Virus record (IMG/VR): IMGVR_UViG_3300009168_000084
Span: 1-34,347 of that record
Origin: a virus
Direction: 5' to 3' (one strand)
DNA: 34,347 bases
In this document: one piece after another, positions 19,322-25,543 of the stretch
How positions within the stretch are numbered: position 1 is the stretch's first letter
How the letters are laid out: each line of letters begins with the position of its first letter
Notes under the pieces: model-generated
What the model was told of the DNA's origin: nothing
Databases searched by the model: none
Seen by the model: the letters and a program-made list of their open reading frames with translations, nothing else
Translations under genes and position numbers: made by a program

Positions 19322-20104
19322 TTATTCTCTTGAACCTAGATACATCATTCCTGTATCAAAATGCTCTGGACCAAGATAAGTTGATTTCCATCTATTAATA
19401 AGAGTTTCCATACGGGATGGATCAGGTCTCATACAAACACCCTGAGCAGCTCCTACATCGAAGTAGTAATTTTTTGCAATTATGTCATACTTTCGCTCAG
19501 ATATCTGATCCTTTAATAACATTCTTAAAGCTAATTTTTCTGCAATGAATTCTTCAATTCCTCTAAGATAGACTGCATTATCAGGAAGTGTTGGCATCCC
19601 TGTAACTATATCTATAGGTATAGCCTTATATTGCAACTCTACAGTTCCGGTCTCCATACCAAAGAACATAAAATTTCCCTGGGTCTTATAAGTATAGTAT
19701 TCAGAAGATGCATCAGGACCAACTATGGTATCATAATGATCTACCGTATCTTCAGTAAGACTAACGTAAGGATATGCAGGATCGTAGTCAGCTATAATTT
19801 CTGTAACTCCTTCCCAGGCAGTATCCCCAAACTTATTAAACATATCAGTCATTTCCCTGAGAGGAATTCCTGTAGTTTGCTCCCTTACCATTCCAATACT
19901 ATATAGATTTATTGGAAGAGCAGACCTGAAATCTACTATAGTTAATTCTTTAGTTTTATCCTCGTATGGATATGGAGTTCCTATTATAGCCATAGATCTC
20001 CAGACCCATTCTACTATCTCTGGCTTATTCAGATTTTCAAATCCAAAATCCTGGTGGAGTTGTTCTATCAGCATATCTACTGATACTGTTCTTCCTGATA
20101 ACAT
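19322..20104 (-). CDS. Tail ring / head-tail adaptor protein
   Basis: A 260-residue protein directly upstream of the muzzle gene. It begins with a helical segment (VDMLIEQLHQDFGFENLNKPEIVEWVWRSM read in two parts), a mixed middle, then the strand pair GTVELQYKAIPIDIVTGMPT followed by LPDNAVYLRGIEEFIAEKLALRML. That order is typical of T7 gp11-like adaptor (tail tubular A) proteins and crAss-like ring proteins, where the C-terminal helices pack into a dodecameric ring. No enzyme motif is visible. Its ATG overlaps the stop of the preceding gene by one base (TAATG, 20102-20106), so translation is likely coupled. Assignment rests on architecture and gene order. Confidence 0.7.
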   Translation of the reverse strand: MLSGRTVSVDMLIEQLHQDFGFENLNKPEIVEWVWRSMAIIGTPYPYEDKTKELTIVDFRSALPINLYSIGMVREQTTGIPLREMTDMFNKFGDTAWEGVTEIIADYDPAYPYVSLTEDTVDHYDTIVGPDASSEYYTYKTQGNFMFFGMETGTVELQYKAIPIDIVTGMPTLPDNAVYLRGIEEFIAEKLALRMLLKDQISERKYDIIAKNYYFDVGAAQGVCMRPDPSRMETLINRWKSTYLGPEHFDTGMMYLGSRE

Positions 20105-20655
20105 TATGTATAGAAGTTTAAATTATTATATTTTATTCCATTACTTAAAATCTGATCATTAGTCCTTGTCATATCAAGATAGTACGCAGTTTGATTTTTT
20201 AAATTACAGGTAGTCTTATCCCAAAACCAAACCATACGGTACCCATCTGTATCCTCATTCAATTCTCTTACGACAGGCTTGTTATCTATCTTACTAATTT
20301 CTGCAGCTGTCTTATCCGGATACAATTCTTTCCAGTACTTCTTAGTCTTTTTCCAATCTACTGAGAATCTTCTGGTATCTACATTGCCATTCTTATCTAA
20401 CTTAATATCAATCTTCTTCTTTTTAACTCTCAGATATCCAAGTCTTACTGGCATCCTATAATCAAAATTTTCAAATACTATTAATTTTGCTATAGCTGGA
20501 AATAATCTTTTGTAAATTTCCCAGACCTTCTTTTTAGGTAAAGCCTTATCCTTATAAAGTTCTTTATAAAATTTATAGATATCACCAAACTTATAATCAA
20601 CTATTATCTTACCCTTGCCCCTTGGGTATGTTAATATTTCCTTCTGGGTTATCAT
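20104..20655 (-). CDS. Crass-like ring/structural protein, possibly HU/IHF-like fold
   Basis: A 183-residue basic protein. After a short N-terminus, residues about 22-80 show two helices (KFYKELYKD, KKKVWEIYKRLFPAIAKLIV), then MPVRLGYLRVKKKK, an arrangement like the HU/IHF fold, where GxGxF/LxV precedes the DNA-binding arm. crAss-like genomes carry IHF-like proteins in this region. The C-terminal half, with VDWKKTKKYWKEL and DGYRMVWFWDKTTCNLKNQ, resembles conserved uncharacterised proteins of crAss-like structural blocks. It may be a ring protein of the tail barrel or may bind DNA; I cannot decide. The start overlaps the preceding gene by 47 bases. I kept this ATG because the N-terminal residues read as normal protein, but a later start is possible. 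Confidence 0.6.
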   Translation of the reverse strand: MITQKEILTYPRGKGKIIVDYKFGDIYKFYKELYKDKALPKKKVWEIYKRLFPAIAKLIVFENFDYRMPVRLGYLRVKKKKIDIKLDKNGNVDTRRFSVDWKKTKKYWKELYPDKTAAEISKIDNKPVVRELNEDTDGYRMVWFWDKTTCNLKNQTAYYLDMTRTNDQILSNGIKYNNLNFYT

Positions 20656-21319
20656 CTTTATCGTCTATCTTATCATGTGCCTGGACTAAAGTTAATCCAA
20701 ATTTTTCATTTACTATAAGAGCTTTCATCTGGTCTATAATCTCTTTATTAATAGGATAGTCATCATTATAATCCCAGGAAGGATTAGCTATCCTTGCAGC
20801 AGCTACAGCATCCTGGAACACTCCACGTATGTTAAGATATTTAACTGTAAAATGCAGACCACCATTACTATGAAGATATACATAATTACCAAGTGCAAAT
20901 GCATAGATAGTATTATAATTGAATTTACCATATCCTAACATATATGCTTTCTTATATGGAACAACTTGAAAATGGTCTGACATTCTATCAGATGGTCCAA
21001 TCCTGGTAAAAGTACCTGAACCTTCTTTACTCTCAATTACATGAGGTATCTCAATAGAAGTTCTCCACATATGATCATAGTTGTTTAGACCTGATATATT
21101 AGTTAGTTCTTTCATCATAGTTATACTGCCAAGATCCTGTACATAATGATCATCTATACTTGCAAAAGGTTGACCAAACTTCTCTTTCAAAAGCATAGTT
21201 CTTTTTGACTGAATCCAATCTACGAGTAGTCTGATATCCAGAGGATCAGTATCTTTAATATATGCCCTACGGAGTTCCCATAACTCGTAGGTTAGTTCAT
21301 TCAGGCTGGTTGTTTTCAT
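20609..21319 (-). CDS. Conserved crAss-like tail ring protein
   Basis: A 236-residue protein of mixed helix and strand. Features typical of a conserved crAss-like structural family are the central stretch TSIEIPHVIESKEGSGTFTR, then IGPSD, a GYGKFNYNTIYAFALGNYVY hairpin region, and KYLNIRGVFQDAVAAARIAN, followed by DYPINKEIIDQMKALIVNEK. This is the layout of a ring protein, with a beta core and a C-terminal helix. The last 15 or so residues are Asp/Gly-rich and overlap the next gene's start by 47 bases, which may be an extension tolerated by both frames. No catalytic residues are seen. It lies one base from the preceding gene and precedes two other barrel genes. Assignment is from pattern memory and context. 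Confidence 0.65.
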   Translation of the reverse strand: MKTTSLNELTYELWELRRAYIKDTDPLDIRLLVDWIQSKRTMLLKEKFGQPFASIDDHYVQDLGSITMMKELTNISGLNNYDHMWRTSIEIPHVIESKEGSGTFTRIGPSDRMSDHFQVVPYKKAYMLGYGKFNYNTIYAFALGNYVYLHSNGGLHFTVKYLNIRGVFQDAVAAARIANPSWDYNDDYPINKEIIDQMKALIVNEKFGLTLVQAHDKIDDKDDNPEGNINIPKGQG

Positions 21320-21320
21320 A

Positions 21321-22025
21321 TTACTTTAATATAGCAACTCCAGTTGCAATAGCCGTTGTAGTTATTAGTAATTTATTCCAGAATCCTCGTCTGCTTACCT
21401 TTCTATTAATAAGGGTAATTTCTCTCTTGTAGTTATTCACCTGAGAATCATAGTTACTTACCTGGCTTTGCAAATTACTGATCTGACTATTAAGATTTGC
21501 TATGCCAGACTCATACCCTGAGGTAAGGTCGAGACAAGTTTTAAATGCAAGTCCCTGTAGTTCATACTCTTCTAATAGAAGAGGATATGAAACTATAGTT
21601 TTATACATAGGAACAATCTGAGAAGAACTAAATGGATATGCCAAAGGTAAGTTATCAAAGTTAGGATACAATTCTCCAAGATTCCTGTAAACAGTATCAG
21701 GAGGAATATTGGTAAGACTATCTATAACTTTCTTATGTTTCTCAACAAGTGCATCAAACTCTTTCTGCTTATATCTTAGAGCAGTTTTAAGATAATCATT
21801 ATTCTTCCTTATACTATCATATCCTAGTTGTAGTCCCTTAAGTTGTATATCAAGATCTTTGTTTGCAAGTTCAAGTGTACTATTACTCAACTCAAGTTCA
21901 GCAATCTTCTTAGTTTGCTTTGATATGCGTAACTCCCTGAATGATATCCAGGAGATAGTTACTACAACTACTATTGCCAGGATGACATACTTACTATTTT
22001 TCTTCAACCACTCCAGAACTTTCAT
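21321..22025 (-). CDS. Membrane-anchored coiled-coil protein (inner-membrane spanin-like)
   Basis: A 234-residue protein with a basic start, one N-terminal membrane segment (about residues 13-30, VILAIVVVVTISWISF), a long heptad-rich coiled coil (35-110), a central non-coiled part with several Pro residues (112-150), a second coiled coil full of Ser/Asn/Gln (175-205), and a hydrophobic C-terminus (217-233) after a basic RRGFWNK. The anchor plus coil layout is that of Rz-type i-spanins, but the second hydrophobic end is not. It sits with two other small membrane proteins, which supports a role in lysis. The start overlaps the preceding gene by 32 bases. Function is inferred; it might instead be a structural membrane-active protein. 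Confidence 0.45.
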   Translation of the reverse strand: MKVLEWLKKNSKYVILAIVVVVTISWISFRELRISKQTKKIAELELSNSTLELANKDLDIQLKGLQLGYDSIRKNNDYLKTALRYKQKEFDALVEKHKKVIDSLTNIPPDTVYRNLGELYPNFDNLPLAYPFSSSQIVPMYKTIVSYPLLLEEYELQGLAFKTCLDLTSGYESGIANLNSQISNLQSQVSNYDSQVNNYKREITLINRKVSRRGFWNKLLITTTAIATGVAILK

Positions 22026-22203
22026 GTGATTCCTTTGTTAATTCATTCAACATATCACTGGTGACCTCTATAGCTCCAGTTAATTTCTGCCACATTTGAG
22101 AATACTGTTCTATTCTGTCCTCAATTTTAATTCTCTGATCTTCTAAATCTTTTAATTTTGCTTCAAGATACTCCTTACTTAACTTTTCTGCCTTCTTTGC
22201 CAT
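21994..22203 (-). CDS. Small coiled-coil protein
   Basis: A 69-residue, very charged protein that is nearly all one helix: residues 1-45 have heptads with Lys/Glu and Leu/Ile (KLSKEYLEAKLKDLEDQRIK), then a second short helix and an acidic tail. There is no membrane segment or signal. It lies 12 bases after the two-membrane-span protein and overlaps the next gene by 32 bases, ending in TAG. The setting among membrane proteins suggests a partner for one of them, such as an antiholin-like or scaffold role, but nothing in the sequence proves it. The protein is credible because the overlap pattern matches its neighbours. Confidence 0.5.
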   Translation of the reverse strand: MAKKAEKLSKEYLEAKLKDLEDQRIKIEDRIEQYSQMWQKLTGAIEVTSDMLNELTKESHESSGVVEEK

Positions 22204-22215
22204 AATTAAATTAAT

Positions 22216-22431
22216 TTATTTACTATTATCTATTGTTAACTCAGATAAGGCACTAATAGTAGCAACTATTACTGTCTGTGCAAATATAATCCAGATTTTT
22301 ACTAATTCCGATATGGGCAATACTACTGCTGCTCCTGCATATATAGGAAGTGTACGAGTAAGAAACTTGCTCCAGAACTTCCATCTTTTATTTGTCTTCT
22401 TACCTATATTTGATATTTGAAATGTTTCCAT
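22216..22431 (-). CDS. Putative holin (two hydrophobic segments)
   Basis: A 71-residue protein with a basic N-terminal part (GKKTNKRWKFWSKFLTR) followed by two hydrophobic stretches, about residues 30-44 (PIYAGAAVVLPIS) and 45-63 (VKIWIIFAQTVIVATISAL), and a short polar end. Size, basic start and membrane segments fit a small phage holin that would collect in the inner membrane and open it at lysis. Neighbouring genes encode other membrane or coiled-coil proteins. The 65-base gap upstream holds only a weak promoter-like match. No endolysin gene lies beside it, which leaves the holin call open; it could be another membrane-bound virion or assembly factor. Confidence 0.5.
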   Translation of the reverse strand: METFQISNIGKKTNKRWKFWSKFLTRTLPIYAGAAVVLPISELVKIWIIFAQTVIVATISALSELTIDNSK

Positions 22432-22496
22432 TATGTTTTTATATTAATTTAAAAAGTAAAGTTACTATAATGCATTACAAAAATTATTTAATAAAC

Positions 22497-22934
22497 TCAT
22501 TTAACTATATTGTATATTATTGTTAAAACCATAATCAATGCAGATATAATTGTTATAACCCAGGGCCAGACGGCTGTACTACCTTCCCTCGTATCTTTTA
22601 ATGTACCTAGTTCCTTTTCAAGTTTACGAATGTCACACATTGCAACATTAAAATTAGCTTCTGCCACCTGTCTGGTTCCAGACATCCAAATATCAAATTG
22701 CTTTTCAAGGTTTTCCAAATCTGTTTTACGTGAAAATGTCTCATTCTGATCATCAAGTGTTTTACGAAATTCATTTTGCTTATTATCTCTATATTCGGCA
22801 TACTTGTCTGATTTTAATATTGCCTCACGTATAGCCTCAAACTTTGACAGCATTAACTTTTCAAGATCTGCAATAGCTTTATCATAATGCTTTTCCAAAG
22901 ATATAGTTAATTCTTTATTGTCATAGCCAGTCAT
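22497..22934 (-). CDS. Coiled-coil protein with C-terminal membrane anchor (lysis-associated candidate)
   Basis: A 145-residue protein. Residues 8-115 are a long amphipathic, Glu/Lys-rich coiled coil. A single membrane segment (about 121-143, VWPWVITIISALIMVLTIIY) is followed by a short end, so it is tail-anchored. The layout resembles hemolysin XhlA-type phage proteins, which act with holins, but I see no diagnostic motif. It starts 17 bases after the virion protein gene at 22952 and shares its transcript. A structural alternative, such as a membrane-contacting virion component, is possible. It ends in TGA. Confidence 0.5.
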   Translation of the reverse strand: MTGYDNKELTISLEKHYDKAIADLEKLMLSKFEAIREAILKSDKYAEYRDNKQNEFRKTLDDQNETFSRKTDLENLEKQFDIWMSGTRQVAEANFNVAMCDIRKLEKELGTLKDTREGSTAVWPWVITIISALIMVLTIIYNIVK

Positions 22935-22951
22935 ATCTTGTGTTTTTAAGG

Positions 22952-23758
22952 TTAAGCATCATAAGTATGCAATCCAATTAGAAATCCAATTCCTACTGTT
23001 TGTCCTGTTTCTGATTTAGCACGTACAAATATTCTATTATTACATGTAACTCTAGGACATGTTAATTTTATTGGTACGGCATCAACATTTGCAGTAGCTG
23101 CACATATAACCGTTTTAGTTAAATTAGTCTGTGTTAATTTACTAATACTGGCAGTACCATTTCCACCTCCAAGTACAACAGCTCCACCACCACTTGTCAA
23201 GGATACCTGGAAGTCAGCTCCAGCCACCGCTATTATATAATATACAGTGTAAGATGTTAATCCTGTTGTAGTAACAACACTATTAACGATAATTTTATCT
23301 CCATTTACAAGACCATGATTAGCCTTAGTAAATAAGTCAGTTGCATCTGTTAAAGTAATTGCAGTTATTGCAGTTCCTGCAGTACCATATAAAAACTCTA
23401 ATATACTAATTTGATTGGCAGCAGTTGTACTAACAACGTATAGAGTATTCATATCCATTTTCTTAGTAGTACTACCAGACTCAATAACATCTCCACCATG
23501 TATCATTAGTTCAGTTCCCCATGCATTATCCCCGCCTGTTACAGTAAAGGCAATGGGGATATCAGCACCCATAAAATTTACGTTATTTCCCAACACTTGT
23601 TCAGAATTATGAAAATGACGTTCAATTCCTGACACTTTATAAGCAAGAGAATTGGATGTACCAAGAAGCCCATCAACAGCTTGTTCATCAATTTTATTTA
23701 TAGCTGATTGGTTTGGGATTCCCTCCTGATTTTTTCTATAAGCAGTATTTGTTGACAT
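22952..23758 (-). CDS. Virion protein, probable head or tail decoration/fibre
   Basis: A 268-residue protein beginning with a short helical region that contains the memorable SLAYKVSGIERHFHNSEQ (about 37-54), a segment seen in front of many gut and marine phage structural proteins. The rest is Gly/Thr/Val-rich beta structure (DNAWGTELMIHGGDVIESG, CPRVTCNNRIFVRAKS) and ends GFLIGLHTYDA, the layout of a jelly-roll head domain on a short stalk. A central insert (about 130-205) reads like a separate small beta domain. It could form trimers on the head or tail. It is the first gene behind the promoter at 23780-23810. A structural role is likely; the exact part is unknown. Confidence 0.55.
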   Translation of the reverse strand: MSTNTAYRKNQEGIPNQSAINKIDEQAVDGLLGTSNSLAYKVSGIERHFHNSEQVLGNNVNFMGADIPIAFTVTGGDNAWGTELMIHGGDVIESGSTTKKMDMNTLYVVSTTAANQISILEFLYGTAGTAITAITLTDATDLFTKANHGLVNGDKIIVNSVVTTTGLTSYTVYYIIAVAGADFQVSLTSGGGAVVLGGGNGTASISKLTQTNLTKTVICAATANVDAVPIKLTCPRVTCNNRIFVRAKSETGQTVGIGFLIGLHTYDA

Positions 23759-23779
23759 CTATTTACATATTTAAGGTTA

Positions 23780-23810
23780 CAAAATTATATAATTATATTT
23801 ACAATTCAAA
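23780..23810 (-). promoter_or_regulatory. Bacteroidota-type promoter for the lysis/ring/muzzle unit
   Basis: On the minus strand TTTG (23807-23810) and TAATTTTG (23780-23787) are separated by 19 bases, matching the host consensus TTTG-N19-21-TAnnTTTG. It lies in the 85-base gap after the methyltransferase gene, 21 bases upstream of the ATG at 23758. It would transcribe the virion protein, the membrane proteins, the ring proteins and the muzzle gene. Confidence 0.72.
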
Positions 23811-23843
23811 ATTTCCTTCTAACAACTCCTGGTAGACGAACTA

Positions 23844-24527
23844 CTATTTTTTAATAGAGTCTGGTGTAACTCTCTTAGTCAGAGTTACTTGTATATCATT
23901 TATTACATTAATATAATGCTTTATAGCAAAATCTCTAAACTCCTGATTACGACTTGCTATTTGTGAGTCCATATCATATCCATATACAAAATCAAAGTCT
24001 GCTTTAATTCCATAATGATCCAACCTATTTATTTCCCTCCACTGCTTATTGAAGTACATAAAAGTTACTTCACTTATAGCCCTTCTGTGAGTTGGATCCT
24101 GCCAACATCTCATTGATGAGTAATAAGGAGCTATAACTTTAATTATTCCACCATGGGTATCTCCCTTCTCATCAGTATAACTATCAGTTAAGATCCGATA
24201 TACTTCATCCATGAAAAGGATAAGTCCATCTGAAGGTGCATTCACATCTATTGAATCTGCCAGCATCTTGAAATGATCAAAATTTTTGGCTTCTTTAATA
24301 GCTTTTAGAATTCTCTTACTATAAGTTTCCTCTGGTGTATGTTCCACATAATGACTGCAAATAATTTCATTTGCAGATCCAGTTTCAATATCCCAAGGAA
24401 AACATTCAAGATCCAGAGCAAAATCAGCTGTATCAGTTTTTACTATATCTATCCCGAAGTAACCTTCAACTTTACTCTGACCACATGCTAAATTCAAACG
24501 CTTTTCATTAATTAACTTCTTTGCCAT
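23844..24527 (-). CDS. SAM-dependent class I methyltransferase
   Basis: A 227-residue protein. Motif I is clear at the N-terminus, LNLACG (11-16), followed by EGYFGIDI (21-28), where D27 would hold the ribose of S-adenosylmethionine. CSHYVEH (57-63) corresponds to the motif IV region of small-molecule or sugar methyltransferases. An insertion follows, then LFMDEVYRILT and the strand IIKVIAPYYSSM. No DNA target-recognition domain is present, so a DNA modification role is unlikely. It is the last gene of the fibre unit that starts with a glycosyltransferase, which suggests a glycan or a fibre residue as substrate, but this is inference. It ends in TAG. Several genes of this type are found in phage fibre modules. 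Confidence 0.8.
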   Translation of the reverse strand: MAKKLINEKRLNLACGQSKVEGYFGIDIVKTDTADFALDLECFPWDIETGSANEIICSHYVEHTPEETYSKRILKAIKEAKNFDHFKMLADSIDVNAPSDGLILFMDEVYRILTDSYTDEKGDTHGGIIKVIAPYYSSMRCWQDPTHRRAISEVTFMYFNKQWREINRLDHYGIKADFDFVYGYDMDSQIASRNQEFRDFAIKHYINVINDIQVTLTKRVTPDSIKK

Positions 24528-24547
24528 CTTACTGTAATTTAATTATA

Positions 24548-24844
24548 TTATTCTCCAATCATTCCTTCCACTGTCTTCCAATCGTCAGGAAGTTTACTTA
24601 CTACTCTTATTGCATCCTTTGATACTTCCAACTTCTCTGCAGATAATGCAATCTTTCCATTAAGTATCTCATAATCAGGTGGTACTTTAACATAGTATTC
24701 TACTGCCTTATCTGACTTTCTTAAATCTATATTACACCATTTCTCTGCATTATATCCAGGTCTATTCTTTATCAACCAGGTATGAATTAAATCAGCATAC
24801 ATCTGTGCTTTGGTCTTATCGTCAAAAATTGCTATCTCTGTCAT
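24548..24844 (-). CDS. Small hypothetical protein
   Basis: A 98-residue protein starting MTEIAIFDDKTKAQMYADLI. I chose the ATG at 24844 over the in-frame ATG at 24865 because it overlaps the stop of the previous gene as ATGA (24841-24844), the coupling pattern used by several genes in the window. It looks like a compact alpha/beta domain: an N-terminal helix, WLIKNRPGYNAEKWCNIDLR, a strand YYVKVPPDYEIL and a final acidic helix. There is no signal peptide, membrane segment or recognised motif. It sits between the LamG-like fibre-associated protein and the methyltransferase, so it may be a fibre chaperone or accessory, but I cannot name a function. Confidence 0.6.
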   Translation of the reverse strand: MTEIAIFDDKTKAQMYADLIHTWLIKNRPGYNAEKWCNIDLRKSDKAVEYYVKVPPDYEILNGKIALSAEKLEVSKDAIRVVSKLPDDWKTVEGMIGE

Positions 24845-25542
24845 GGTAATCTTGTTACTAACCAATTATATATTTCAGTTTCATTTGCTGCATCAGTAGT
24901 ATTTACGCAGACAATAGTATGAACTTCAATATAACTATAAGAATCAGCATATTGTCCTCTCCTTCCAAGAGTCATCCCGGCAAAATTAGCGTAGTAATTT
25001 TGTCCGTTTGTAGCAATTTCATTATTTACCTGCAAAATACTATCGGCTCCATAATTTAAATATCTTACAATAGACCAGGTATTTACAACTAATTTATCTG
25101 TGTACATATTATATGCGGCCATATATATTCTTGGCGTTGATGTATACTGTCTTAACCCTTCGGTTCCCCAAGTATTACTTGACCAAAATACATCTCCTGC
25201 TGTCCATGTTATATGTTTTATCAATGCGTATATCTTACACGGTTGGTTCCACGTAAATACTCCGGTTTGCATAAAATTATCTATACCATCAAATCTTATG
25301 GTTCCGGGAGTAACCCATAACGGCTGATTAGTTCCTGTTGCCTGAGCATAATTTTTAGCTGCTGCCGCTGCGCCACCTTTTGCATTCCATGCTGAAACAA
25401 AATCACTACCGTCTTTTGTTATTGTTGCAAGATCAGTCGCATCATACCACCAGTGATTAGCATCAGCAAGACAGGCAGGATAACTCGACATTGATCCTAC
25501 TTTAAATTGTCCAGGTTTGATACTTATAGCTGATACACTCAT
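24841..25542 (-). CDS. LamG/concanavalin A-like fibre-associated protein
   Basis: A 233-residue protein from the ATG at 25542, one base after the stop of the tail fibre gene. An upstream in-frame ATG at 25584 would add 14 residues lying inside that gene and is less likely. The sequence has features of a LamG or lectin-like jelly-roll: DATDLATITKDGSDFVSAWN, then FDGIDNFMQTG, followed by KIYALIKHITWTAGDVFWSS, and a late MTLGRR with an EIYNWLVTRLP helix at the end. The pattern of a described gap, a graph-like 'W' and GxxDxM is common in phage tail proteins that bind glycans. It would be attached to, or fold beside, the long tail fibre. The fold is assigned by motif memory only. Confidence 0.65.
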   Translation of the reverse strand: MSVSAISIKPGQFKVGSMSSYPACLADANHWWYDATDLATITKDGSDFVSAWNAKGGAAAAAKNYAQATGTNQPLWVTPGTIRFDGIDNFMQTGVFTWNQPCKIYALIKHITWTAGDVFWSSNTWGTEGLRQYTSTPRIYMAAYNMYTDKLVVNTWSIVRYLNYGADSILQVNNEIATNGQNYYANFAGMTLGRRGQYADSYSYIEVHTIVCVNTTDAANETEIYNWLVTRLP

Positions 25543-25543
25543 T

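Noticed and set aside
22457-22481. Promoter in the 65-base gap before the holin candidate
   Set aside because: TAACTTTA lacks the last G of the -7 box and the nearest TTTG is only 13 bases away, so the match is poor.
23832-23844. Terminator hairpin after the methyltransferase gene
   Set aside because: The stem GTAG/CTAC is only 4 base pairs and no run of T follows on the minus strand.
24548-24865. ATG at 24865 as start of the small hypothetical protein
   Set aside because: The ATG at 24844 forms the ATGA overlap used by other gene pairs here.
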